This document shows, piece by piece, positions 10,421 to 19,218 of a stretch of 64,000 bases of DNA. A program made the position numbers and the translations under genes. Location of the stretch: positions 310,001 to 374,000 of the forward strand of contig NZ_JACIDN010000003.1 in the NCBI RefSeq assembly GCF_014196345.1, read 5' to 3'. Each line of letters opens with the position of its first letter. The first letter of the stretch is position 1. Below the pieces are notes generated by a model. That model saw only the letters and a list, made by a program, of their open reading frames with translations. It was not told the origin of the DNA and ran no database searches. This DNA is from Methylobacterium brachythecii. Its GTDB lineage: Bacteria > Pseudomonadota > Alphaproteobacteria > Rhizobiales > Beijerinckiaceae.

Positions 10421-12058
10421 TTACCGCCCGACCGATGCCGGCACGACGGGGGCGTCCGGCGTGGTGGAAGCGCCGACGGTGCGGACGTTGCGGTAGCGGT
10501 CGAGGCGCATGGAGATCATCGTCTCGAATTTTCCGCGAACCTCCGAGACGGAGAGGCTCTTGCCGCCGCCATAGAAGATCGGCTTGTTGGCCGCGGCCGG
10601 CTTCGGCAATAGGTTGGCGGCGACGGTGTCGGGCCTGCGCGACACCTCGGAAATCATGCGCTCGGCCCCATCCGGCCCGAGGAAGTGGACGAGATAGACC
10701 TCGCCACCCGTGAGGTTGCGACCGATCCTCGCCGCAATCCGCAAACTGTCGCGCTTCAGCATTTCGGCCGCGAAGACCGCGGACAGATAGGGGTCTCGAC
10801 GCATGTCGAGGATGGCGGTGCGCTGCGCGCGTGTGGCGCCGCCGGCCAGCGTGGCCGCTTCTTGCGCCAGACCGTAGCGCGGACCGAAGTCGCGGACCAC
10901 GCCGATCCAAGTCGATTCGATGAATTGGTAGAGTCCAGAGGCCGAAGAGGTCTGAGCCTGGACTTCCGTCTTGAAGCTCGATTCCTTGTCGGCGATCGCC
11001 ATCAGGAGCACGGGATCGACGTTCGTGGCGCGCGATGCGCGAATGATCTTCTCGATCAGATAGCGGCGGATCTTCATCGGGCCGAAAATCAGCAGCTCGT
11101 CCGGGTTGCGTGGTCCCTTGCCTTCCAACTCCGTCGCCAGCGCCGAGTAGACGGCGAGTTCCGGGCGGTTCGCCGCATTGGCTTTGACCGCACTGATGTC
11201 GCCGTCGACCAATTGCTTGCCTACGCCCGCCGAGAGCTTCACGGACGGGGGTGCAGCCGGTTCGGGTCCAGGCAAAGAGCCAGGGGCGCCCCCTTTATCG
11301 GGTTTGCGCTCGACCCGAATGGAGGACGCCAACGGCGAATTCGGATCCGCATCCACATCCGTCACGTCGTAGAGTTGCGAAGCGACCTCGGGACTGACCA
11401 GGATCACCGGCCTTCCCTCGCCGAGGCTGAGGGTCGCCGTCGCCTGTGCGACCTCCTCGTCGGGCTCCGGCGGGCTCGGTACGAACAGCCAGCCGATCCC
11501 TGCGCCGGCGAGCATGAAGATCCCGATTCCGACGAGCCCGGCCGTCGATCGATGCCCGATCTGCGGCACGCTGACGAGGGAAGACAAGGTCTGCCAGAGG
11601 GTTTCGTGGCCGGAACCAGGTGGTGCAGGCAGGGACTCGGGACCCGGCTCAGCCCGGCGGCTCGCCACGAAGTCGGCAATCTCGGTGAACCATCGGGCCG
11701 AGATCGCCGGGTCGGTCGCCGCTTTCAGCCGCCTGATGCCGGCATCGAGTTCGGACGCCGTCGACCGGTCAACACCGAGACGTTTGCCCAGCGCACGGGG
11801 GCTCGCCTCGCCGCGCGACACGACGTCGATGGCCTGGAACCATTGAGACAACGGCGGTCTCGGCTTGGCGAAAGGCGTGTCCTGGCACGGAAACACTTTC
11901 ATGCCGCAGGCCCGGCAGGAGAAGGCGCGATTGCGGCTCTCGCGCTGAAAGCCTTGTCGGCTGTCGCAGGCCTTGCAGGGAGCGTCGGCGAAGCGCAGCC
12001 GCATCACCAGATCGAGGCATTCCGCCTCGTCGAGCTCCGGGGCGGCGCGCGGCGCCAC
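10421..12058 (-). CDS. Zinc ribbon/HTH - transmembrane - lytic transglycosylase fusion
   Basis: Protein of 545 residues with an unusual build. Residues about 10-110 resemble the N-terminus of IS1595-type transposases: a zinc ribbon with Cys28-x2-Cys31 and Cys48-x2-Cys51, then a basic stretch and a helix-turn-helix-like segment (PRALGKRLGVDRSTASEL). A membrane segment lies at about 172-193. The C-terminal half (about 330-500) is an SLT-type lytic transglycosylase fold with the expected catalytic Glu359 in MAIADKESSF, followed by SASGLYQFIESTW. The zinc domain should face the cytoplasm and the SLT domain the periplasm. It ends the ppkA-side T6SS operon, three bases after ppkA. It could open peptidoglycan for the secretion apparatus, or sense the wall and signal inward; both are inference. 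Confidence 0.8.
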   Translation of the reverse strand: MAPRAAPELDEAECLDLVMRLRFADAPCKACDSRQGFQRESRNRAFSCRACGMKVFPCQDTPFAKPRPPLSQWFQAIDVVSRGEASPRALGKRLGVDRSTASELDAGIRRLKAATDPAISARWFTEIADFVASRRAEPGPESLPAPPGSGHETLWQTLSSLVSVPQIGHRSTAGLVGIGIFMLAGAGIGWLFVPSPPEPDEEVAQATATLSLGEGRPVILVSPEVASQLYDVTDVDADPNSPLASSIRVERKPDKGGAPGSLPGPEPAAPPSVKLSAGVGKQLVDGDISAVKANAANRPELAVYSALATELEGKGPRNPDELLIFGPMKIRRYLIEKIIRASRATNVDPVLLMAIADKESSFKTEVQAQTSSASGLYQFIESTWIGVVRDFGPRYGLAQEAATLAGGATRAQRTAILDMRRDPYLSAVFAAEMLKRDSLRIAARIGRNLTGGEVYLVHFLGPDGAERMISEVSRRPDTVAANLLPKPAAANKPIFYGGGKSLSVSEVRGKFETMISMRLDRYRNVRTVGASTTPDAPVVPASVGR

Positions 12059-12061
12059 GAC

Positions 12062-13960
12062 CTAGCCTCCGACCTTGAGGAAGCGCACGGCGACGCCGAA
12101 CGGAGCATTCCGTGCCGCGGCCTGTTTCGCCAGCGCGGCGAAGACGGACTCGCTCGAACCCCGCGCTCCGGCCCCGAGGCCCGAAACGGGATCAGCGCTC
12201 GCGACGGCGACGAGGAGCTGAGGTTTCGATTTGCCGAGCGCGGGCTTCTCGAGCCGAACGGCGAAGCTCGATTTGCCGCCCGAGCGCTTCAGCGATGGTT
12301 CGAGATCGTGCACGGTGCCGTCGCCTTCGACGAGCAGCAATTTGAGATTGGAAGTCTGCGCCATGTCGACGCTGCCGCGCAGTTCTTCGCCGCTGCGGAT
12401 CTGATCGGAATCGACGGTGAGCAGCGGAACGTTGGCCGGCTTGGCCTTCGCCTGGGCCGAAAGCAGGTCGACCACGGGGCATTGCCCGCTTTCGATCAGG
12501 CGAAGCTGGATATGTGCCTCGAATCCGAAGGCGTTGCGGAAAGCCTCGTCGAAAGCCTTGAAGGCCTGCTGATTGACGCCGAAGCCCTCGATGTCGGTTT
12601 CCTTGGCGCTCGATGTGGTCGGGTTGAGATAGAAGCACGAGCCCCCGCGATAGTCGCGCGTATAGGCGGCAACCCGCTCCATGCCGGTCACGGCCGGCGG
12701 CGGCTCGGTCTTCGCTGGCGGGTTGGACACGGGCGGAAGGGCCGCCAGCTGCGGATTGCGCTCCCTGGTCGTCTTACCCGGCTCCCTCTCCATCTTGCCG
12801 GTCTCTTCGGCAGGCGGAGCGAGCACGGCTTCGTTGTTGGTCGACGACGGCGGTGGTTCGATGGAGGCGGCTCCGGATTGCCGATTGTTCGGAGCGACGT
12901 CCGGCTCGCCGGCATCGTGAGCCGGCCCTTCCCGTACCGATTTCGGGATCGAGCGCTCAGTCAGGGAAGGGCCGGTATTCGGTATCGGCGCCTCCGGCTT
13001 GGGAGACAGCGCCAGCCATCCCGCCGCGGAGAGCGCGACGACGCCAGCAACGCCGCCAGCCGCGATGAGCAAGCGGTTCCGCTTAGCGGGAGCCCCGGTG
13101 CCGACGTCCTTGCGCTGGGGTGGTTGCCACGTCTCGATCGCAGCCATGCTTTCCGGCCGCCGCTCGGGATCCGGTTGCAGCATCGCCTGGATCAGCGGCA
13201 GAAGACGTCCGTCGAGGCCGCCCAAATCGGGCACGCTCGACCTGCGTGCGATGAACTCGGCGGGACTGTCTCCCATATCTACCGGACGCCCGCGGCTCGC
13301 TTGAGCGAGCACGAGACCGAGACTGTAGATGTCGGAACGCGGCGTCACGGCCCCGCCGTAGAGGCCAAGTTGCTCCGGCGAGACGTAGTTGTACTTACCG
13401 GCGAAGCCCTCACCGATGACCGTCGCGCCGGTCGGCGTGCGGGCGATTCCGAAATCGATGATCTTGGCCCGTGCCGGATCGCCCGCCGGCAAGATGATGT
13501 TGTCGGGCGAGACGTCCCGGTGAATGATGCCGGCCTCGTGAGCGGCCTGGAAGCCTCCGGCAAGCCTGCGCCGCAAGATCTCGACATCCCTGAAGTCAAG
13601 TGCGCCGGCCTGAAGCCGCTCGGCGAGCGACTGACCGGTGACGAACTCCATGGCGAGATAGGGAAGGTTCAGGCGGCGATCGATCGAGAAGACGTAGTAG
13701 CGCACCACCGCGCCGTGATGGACGTCGCGCAGCGCGGCAGCTTCCTTTCGGAAGAGGGCGAGTGCATGGGCTTGCTCGGCGAATTCAGGGCGGATCGTCT
13801 TGATCGCCACGGCATCGCCCGTCTCGATCACGTGACCGCGAAAGACCTCGCCCATCCCGCCGACGGCGAGCAGCTCGTCGATCTCGTAGAGATCGTTGAG
13901 CCGCGTTCCGGGTCCGGACCGCGTCGGGTTGCGGCCTCCGATGACGGTTCGCTCGTTCAT
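12062..13960 (-). CDS. ppkA: T6SS serine/threonine protein kinase PpkA
   Basis: Membrane-anchored Hanks-type kinase of 632 residues that switches on the T6SS by threonine phosphorylation. The ATG at 13960 overlaps the pppA stop by one base (TGATG); an upstream in-frame start is unlikely because it lies inside pppA. The glycine loop is LAVGGMGEV, the ATP lysine is Lys54 in VAIK, the catalytic loop is HRDVSPDN (147-154) and the metal site is DFG (169-171). A membrane segment follows at about 295-315. The extracytoplasmic part has a long Pro-rich linker and a C-terminal globular domain that resembles other PpkA tails and whose ligand is unknown. The N-terminus starts MNERTVIGG; the Thr5 context resembles one in TssL. 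Confidence 0.9.
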   Translation of the reverse strand: MNERTVIGGRNPTRSGPGTRLNDLYEIDELLAVGGMGEVFRGHVIETGDAVAIKTIRPEFAEQAHALALFRKEAAALRDVHHGAVVRYYVFSIDRRLNLPYLAMEFVTGQSLAERLQAGALDFRDVEILRRRLAGGFQAAHEAGIIHRDVSPDNIILPAGDPARAKIIDFGIARTPTGATVIGEGFAGKYNYVSPEQLGLYGGAVTPRSDIYSLGLVLAQASRGRPVDMGDSPAEFIARRSSVPDLGGLDGRLLPLIQAMLQPDPERRPESMAAIETWQPPQRKDVGTGAPAKRNRLLIAAGGVAGVVALSAAGWLALSPKPEAPIPNTGPSLTERSIPKSVREGPAHDAGEPDVAPNNRQSGAASIEPPPSSTNNEAVLAPPAEETGKMEREPGKTTRERNPQLAALPPVSNPPAKTEPPPAVTGMERVAAYTRDYRGGSCFYLNPTTSSAKETDIEGFGVNQQAFKAFDEAFRNAFGFEAHIQLRLIESGQCPVVDLLSAQAKAKPANVPLLTVDSDQIRSGEELRGSVDMAQTSNLKLLLVEGDGTVHDLEPSLKRSGGKSSFAVRLEKPALGKSKPQLLVAVASADPVSGLGAGARGSSESVFAALAKQAAARNAPFGVAVRFLKVGG

Positions 13961-14847
13961 CACGACCTCCCTTTCGCGGAGGGGCCGGGCTGCGCCACGG
14001 TCGCGTTCGTGACGTCGATATTCCGGTCCGGTCGGACGGGCGGCCTTGGCCTGCCGCCGGCTGCGGCCTGACCGCAACGGACGATCACGACGGTCACGTT
14101 ATCCGGCGCTCCCCGATCGAGGGCGAGCGACAGCAGCGCGTCGCAGGCCCATTGGGGAGCGGAGGTGCCGGCAGCGAGAAGGATGTCCTCGTCCGACAGC
14201 GGACCCGTCAGCCCGTCCGAACAGATCACGAAGACGTCGCCGGCCTGCACCGCACCCTGTTCGAGTTCGACCTCGGGCAGTTCGCGCGCGCCGACGGCGC
14301 GCGTGATCACGTGGCGGCGCGGCCAGTTCACCGACTGCTCCTTGGTGAGCAGCCCCTGCTCGAAGAGATCGCGTCCCTCGGTGTGATCGCGCGTCAGTTG
14401 CACGATGGAACCGGCACGGACGCGATAGATCCGGCTGTCGCCGGACCAGACACAGGCATAGTCGGCCCCGAAGATCAGCAGGACCGCGACGGTCGACCCG
14501 ACCGGAGTTCCGCGCTTCTCGCCGGCTGACCACAGCACCGAGTTTGCCCTGAGAATGCGGTCCTCGAGCCGCGCCATCAGGTCCGCGGCAGAGACGGCGG
14601 TCCCGATCGAGGCAAGCGCTTCGACCACGGTCTCGCTGGCGAAGGCGCCGTCGGCGTGGCCGCCCATGCCGTCTGCAACCGTGAAAACGCCGATTTCCGG
14701 AGCGGCGAAGCACCGGTCCTCGTTCTCGGTCCGCACTCGGCCCCGATGGCTGACGAACCCGGTCTCAAACCGGAAGACCGGGCCGCCTCCATCGAGAGCC
14801 GCGCCGTCGCCTGCTGGCGCTCCGGGGGCGTCAAGCGGCGAGGTCAT
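13960..14847 (-). CDS. pppA: T6SS PP2C-type protein phosphatase PppA
   Basis: Soluble phosphatase of 295 residues that reverses PpkA phosphorylation and turns the T6SS off. PP2C motifs are clear: SHRGRVRTENEDRCF near the start, VADGMGGHADGAFAS with the metal-binding DGMGGH, CVWSGDSRIYRVRAG, and VICSDGLTGPLSDEDI and GAPDNVTVVIVR at the C-terminus. It overlaps tagF by 17 bases upstream and ppkA by one base downstream, so kinase and phosphatase are co-translated. Confidence 0.92.
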   Translation of the reverse strand: MTSPLDAPGAPAGDGAALDGGGPVFRFETGFVSHRGRVRTENEDRCFAAPEIGVFTVADGMGGHADGAFASETVVEALASIGTAVSAADLMARLEDRILRANSVLWSAGEKRGTPVGSTVAVLLIFGADYACVWSGDSRIYRVRAGSIVQLTRDHTEGRDLFEQGLLTKEQSVNWPRRHVITRAVGARELPEVELEQGAVQAGDVFVICSDGLTGPLSDEDILLAAGTSAPQWACDALLSLALDRGAPDNVTVVIVRCGQAAAGGRPRPPVRPDRNIDVTNATVAQPGPSAKGRS

Positions 14848-15520
14848 CGAACCGCCCCGTCAGCAACCCCGTGAAGAAATCCGGCGGCGGCATTCTGCGG
14901 CAAGACGCGACACGCGGGGCGAACTCATCGCCACCAGCCGTCCACCAGTAGCTCATCCCGCCGTGGACGGACTCTGCGGAGTGCGCTCTCAAACGGTCGA
15001 TCGCCGCCGCGAAGTCGCCCGATCCCGCCTCCGACACCAGAGCTCCGCTTTTCAGTTGTGTCACCCCATCTCGCGACGACGGAAGCCGCGACGGCATCGG
15101 CTCCGACAACCGAGCGAGAGAGCCCGTGATTCCATCGAAGTCCGCTCCTTCGTCGAGGGCGGACAGCAGCAGGTCTTCGGCGCCCTCGAACCATCCATCG
15201 AACGGTTCGAATTCGGGCGGTGGCAGCTCCGCTCCGGATGCGCCCTGCGCCACGAGCGTCAGCGGAAAATATCGTCCGACGCCGTCGATGGATGGCATGA
15301 GAGCGCCTACACTCGTGGTACCGGCGACGTCGGCGCCGAGCCAGAATCGCCAGATCGGCGCATGCAGGAAAGCCGCGGTCCAGTTTTCGCCCAAGGCGAG
15401 TCGACTCGCCGCGATGCCACCTTGAAGCCAGGGTTCCCAGGTCTTCAGAAAGCCGCCGGGGATCGCCATCGCGATGAAATCGCGTTTCGCCGGGAGCTTG
15501 CCGTAGAGTCCGCAGGGCAT
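14831..15520 (-). CDS. tagF: T6SS-associated protein TagF
   Basis: TagF/ImpM-type protein of 229 residues, known in other bacteria as a post-translational repressor of T6SS assembly that acts through the FHA protein. The start GLYGKLPAKRDFI and the segment WRFWLGADVAGTTSVGALMP, leading into SIDGVGRYFPLTL, are family hallmarks. In Agrobacterium TagF is fused to PppA; here they are separate genes overlapping by 17 bases, with the same order and presumably the same coupling. Its ATG lies one base after the tssM stop. Confidence 0.9.
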   Translation of the reverse strand: MPCGLYGKLPAKRDFIAMAIPGGFLKTWEPWLQGGIAASRLALGENWTAAFLHAPIWRFWLGADVAGTTSVGALMPSIDGVGRYFPLTLVAQGASGAELPPPEFEPFDGWFEGAEDLLLSALDEGADFDGITGSLARLSEPMPSRLPSSRDGVTQLKSGALVSEAGSGDFAAAIDRLRAHSAESVHGGMSYWWTAGGDEFAPRVASCRRMPPPDFFTGLLTGRFDDLAA

Positions 15521-15521
15521 C

Positions 15522-18500
15522 TCAGATCCCCGTTGGACAGCGGAATTCGCGCAGGGCCGGCAGGACCAGGGGATTCTGCACGGTGCTGGTCGTGAAACGC
15601 AGGGAGAGCTGGCGCGAGCCCGCCGTGATCGTCGCGACGACGGCGTCGCCCTGTTTCAAGATGGATCCGCCGTCGAGGAGCCGGAAGAGGGACCAGGTTC
15701 CGGTTTTCTCCAGGAGCACGCTTCCCCCGCTCGACGTGCCGAAGAAGCTCGGGGTACCCTCGATCTGAAGCGCCGTCCTCGCGGGCGTCGCGGGCCCGGG
15801 CCATTGCACGGTCACCGGCGTGTTCACGCCGCCTTGGGCGACCACGGCCGTTCCATTCATGTCCAGGGTCGCCTTGCCGGCGTCGCCGTTCAGAGACATC
15901 GGCGTCACCGAGAACGCGACCGCAGGCATGTTCCCACCGGTCGAGAAGAACGTATCGCGGATTTCAGCGGCGCGCTGAAACTCACGCAAGGTTGCCGCCG
16001 AGAGTCCCCGGGCGACCTGGTCGTCGACCCGCCAGGTCCATTGCGGACGGGAACGATCGGCGTGGCTCGCGAGATGCTGCGTAAAGAACTTGTCGAAGAC
16101 CCCGTTCGGCGCGAACAGCTTCGCGAAGTCGGCGAGGGGCACCTCACGGTCGCTGTTGCGGGCGAAGGGGTAGCGGTTCACTGCGATCTGCTGGCAATCG
16201 CGCAGAACCTCGTCGGCAAGCGCCTTGCCGAGCTGGCTCACGGCAGCCCCTGCGGCATTGCCCTCGAATTCGTTGGCGACCTGCCGGATCATCGCCTCGA
16301 AAGGCTGCGGAAAGCGCGACGCCAGCGAGCGTAGGGCGGCGGTCTGCGTGACCAGGGCGTTGTTGGCAGGCGCCGACTGGTTGGGGTTGGTGGCTTCGAG
16401 CGCCGCGTTCTTGATCTCGTTGAGATTATTCACGAGGGCGTCCGTCGCACGCCGGCCGGCATCGCCCTCCATCAGCACGTGGAACGGGCGGAACGTCGCC
16501 TCGATGGACGCGCCGGGGGCCTGGTTTGCCGGGAGAGCGAAGCGGTCCGGAGCGCCCGCGCCGCCACCCGGCCGTCCCTCCATCGCCACGCGGCCGAGGG
16601 AGGTCGCCGTATCCGCGATGTTCGAGGGCAGCACGGAGCTGAGCGCCTTCTCCGCTTCTTTTCCGGCAGCGGCACCGAGCACGGCCTTGGCCTTGCCCGC
16701 CCGCGGATCGGCCGATCCGCGGGACGCGTCGGGACGCGTGGGACGCTCGCGCGTCAATCGCGTCTCGTCGATGATCGACTCGATGACGAGTTTGAGCGGC
16801 GAGGTCGGTGCCGCGATCGCCTGCAACGCGAGATAGCGCGGCTTGTCGGCGGTCAGCGAGCGGATCTTGAGCTTCTTCAGGTTCTGCGCCCAAGTCTGCT
16901 GAAATTCTCGCGAATAGACCCTCAAGAGGTCTGTGAAGAGCGAGCCGTACTGCGCCTTGTAGGCCTGCTGCTCGCCGGCGGAACCGAGCACCCAGCGATC
17001 ACGCTCGGCAATGTCGGCGGCCTCTCCAAAGCGGTCGATGAAGGCTTCGAAGAATCCGTCGTAGGTGAAGAAGAACGGCACACGCACGGTCTCGAGATCG
17101 CCGCCGCCGACGGCTTCGAAGACGAGGCCGGCATCCGCCCCGGCAGCGCGCTGGACCGTCCAATCCCGGGAGAGGGCGCCGCGGGCATCGGATTTCAGGA
17201 GTTCGTAGGTGCGCTCGGCGATGCTGAGCCGCGCGAGCGTGCGCTGGCTGTCTTCGATCAGCGCCTGATTGAGGGAAACGAGCGGCGCGCTGCCGTCGTC
17301 GAGTTCGAGCATCGCCTGAAGGTGGTCTTCGAGGAGCTGCCGCCCCCTGGCGAAGCCGGCGCCCGGATAGAGGTTCTCGGTCCAGTCCCGACGGAACCAG
17401 CTCACGACGAGACCCCGGTCGAGAGGTCCCTCGGCCCGGGCGCCGAGCATCAGATAGACCTTGAGAGCTTCATAGACGAAGCCGGGATTGTTGCGGTTGG
17501 CTTCGAGCTGCTCCTCGAGCCGGAAGATCAGCCTTGGCCGAAACAGACGCTCCAGGCCGGCGCGGTAGCTCGTCTCTGCGGCCGAGCGCAGTCGCGGCCG
17601 TTGGCTGAGTCCGAAGGTCGCAAGGATCGGTTCGCCCTCGTCTCGACCGGCATAACCTGCCGGCAGGTAACGCAAGGAGTTGAGGAGCGGCAGCACCTTG
17701 GAGAAGTTGCGGTCGGCGATGACCGGCTCGCGCAACGTCTCCGCCGCGTCCGCACGATACTTGTTCGTGAGGGAGTTGGTGAGCGCGACGAGCTGCCCGT
17801 TATGCAGGTAGCTCGTCCACCACAGCCCGACGAGAACGGCGGAGGCGAGCGCCAGGGCTCCGTAAGCCCCGAGGCGCACGAGGTTGGTGCGCCGCATCGC
17901 CGCGCGGTTCGTCGAGACCCATCCCGCTTCGCCGATCACGACCTTCCGCATCAGGTCGGTCAGGAAGTAGCTCTTGCCCCGGCCGGAATACGAGGCCGCG
18001 GCGATGTCCTGCGAGCCGAAACTGCGCGACAGCGCGCCGATGATCTGGTCGATCGGCGTGCCTTCCTGGGTGCCTGAGGTGAAATAGAAGCCGCGAAGCG
18101 TCGCGTTGACATGGAAGCGGCTCGGTTCGAATACGCGGCCGAGGAAGTCGACGATGCGGGCGCGAGCCGCCGCGACCTGACTCGGGAAGCCGAACAGCAC
18201 CACGCGCGACGTTGGGGCAACCTCGTCCTGGAGCCTGTCGGGCATCCACTCGTTCAGCCGCTCGACCAGCGCGTCGAACTCCGCCGGGACCTCGCCGATC
18301 ATGTTGCGGGTCTTCTCGGCTGTCTGGAACGTATGTCCCCAGACCATCTGCCGATCGGTTTCCGAAAGCTGCCCGAAGAACTCCGTGAAACCCGAAACGA
18401 GGTCCGCCTTCGTGAAAACGGCGTAGACCGGGAAATCCACCTTCAGCCGATCGTGCAGCTCGACCAAGCGCTTGCGGATCGCGGTGGCGTGCTGCTCGAT

Positions 18501-19178
18501 TTCCGTTTCATTGCCGGTCAGCACGTCTTCGAGGCTGATGGCGATGAGAACGCCGTTGATCGGCTGCTTGGGCCGCGTCCGGTGGAGCAGATCCAGGAAG
18601 GACAGCCAACTCGCCCGGTCGCCCTTGGGATCGGAATCCTGGGTGGTGTAGCGACCGGCCGTATCGATCAGGACGGCCTCTTCCGTGAACCACCAGTCGC
18701 AGTAACGGGTACCGCCGAGCCCGGCGACGGCCTCCGGCGTACGGCCCTTGGCGAGAGGAAATTTCAGTCCCGAGCGCACGAGCGCGGTCGTCTTCCCCGC
18801 TCCGGGCGGACCGATGATGACATACCAGGGCAGATCGTAAAGCGGGCTGCCCTTGCCGCCATGCGACTTCTTCAGCGTGGCGAGGGCATCGGCCATGCGC
18901 TCCTTGAGGACGTCGGCGTCACCCGTCGCGTCGGCTTGGTCGCCGGCAAGCTCGGCCTGCAGCGCGCGCGTCGCCTTCCGGCGACGATAGATCTCCCATC
19001 CGATCGTGCCGGCTACGCCGAGCCAGATCAGCACGCAGATGAGGACACGGACCCAGATGGGTTCGAGTGGCCGCACGTCGGCGATCGCGACGAGCGGCCC
19101 AGCCCACCAGAACAGGGCCGACAGCGCGAGCGCGCCGAGCAGGAGCGCCGCGAGGCGCAGCCAGGCCCGTAACGTCAT
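15522..19178 (-). CDS. tssM: T6SS membrane complex subunit TssM (IcmF)
   Basis: Large inner-membrane protein of 1218 residues that spans the periplasm and with TssL anchors the secretion apparatus. Two membrane segments lie at about 8-30 and 43-62, a third at about 430-455. The cytoplasmic NTPase domain carries Walker A GPPGAGKT (123-130) and AVLIDTAGRY as the Walker B region, so ATP or GTP binding is likely intact. The long periplasmic part ends in a beta-rich C-terminal domain normally contacting TssJ, although no tssJ is visible in this window. It is 40 bases after tssL and one base before tagF. Confidence 0.95.
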   Translation of the reverse strand: MTLRAWLRLAALLLGALALSALFWWAGPLVAIADVRPLEPIWVRVLICVLIWLGVAGTIGWEIYRRRKATRALQAELAGDQADATGDADVLKERMADALATLKKSHGGKGSPLYDLPWYVIIGPPGAGKTTALVRSGLKFPLAKGRTPEAVAGLGGTRYCDWWFTEEAVLIDTAGRYTTQDSDPKGDRASWLSFLDLLHRTRPKQPINGVLIAISLEDVLTGNETEIEQHATAIRKRLVELHDRLKVDFPVYAVFTKADLVSGFTEFFGQLSETDRQMVWGHTFQTAEKTRNMIGEVPAEFDALVERLNEWMPDRLQDEVAPTSRVVLFGFPSQVAAARARIVDFLGRVFEPSRFHVNATLRGFYFTSGTQEGTPIDQIIGALSRSFGSQDIAAASYSGRGKSYFLTDLMRKVVIGEAGWVSTNRAAMRRTNLVRLGAYGALALASAVLVGLWWTSYLHNGQLVALTNSLTNKYRADAAETLREPVIADRNFSKVLPLLNSLRYLPAGYAGRDEGEPILATFGLSQRPRLRSAAETSYRAGLERLFRPRLIFRLEEQLEANRNNPGFVYEALKVYLMLGARAEGPLDRGLVVSWFRRDWTENLYPGAGFARGRQLLEDHLQAMLELDDGSAPLVSLNQALIEDSQRTLARLSIAERTYELLKSDARGALSRDWTVQRAAGADAGLVFEAVGGGDLETVRVPFFFTYDGFFEAFIDRFGEAADIAERDRWVLGSAGEQQAYKAQYGSLFTDLLRVYSREFQQTWAQNLKKLKIRSLTADKPRYLALQAIAAPTSPLKLVIESIIDETRLTRERPTRPDASRGSADPRAGKAKAVLGAAAGKEAEKALSSVLPSNIADTATSLGRVAMEGRPGGGAGAPDRFALPANQAPGASIEATFRPFHVLMEGDAGRRATDALVNNLNEIKNAALEATNPNQSAPANNALVTQTAALRSLASRFPQPFEAMIRQVANEFEGNAAGAAVSQLGKALADEVLRDCQQIAVNRYPFARNSDREVPLADFAKLFAPNGVFDKFFTQHLASHADRSRPQWTWRVDDQVARGLSAATLREFQRAAEIRDTFFSTGGNMPAVAFSVTPMSLNGDAGKATLDMNGTAVVAQGGVNTPVTVQWPGPATPARTALQIEGTPSFFGTSSGGSVLLEKTGTWSLFRLLDGGSILKQGDAVVATITAGSRQLSLRFTTSTVQNPLVLPALREFRCPTGI

Positions 19179-19218
19179 CGGGTCCGCCTCGCGATGCCCC
19201 TGGCCATTCCCGTCACCC

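Noticed and set aside
10685..14071. Very long plus-strand open frame (1128 residues) opposite the ppkA and transglycosylase genes
   Set aside because: Antisense shadow of high-GC coding DNA; composition is Arg/Gly/Glu-rich with no domain, while the opposite strand encodes recognisable proteins.
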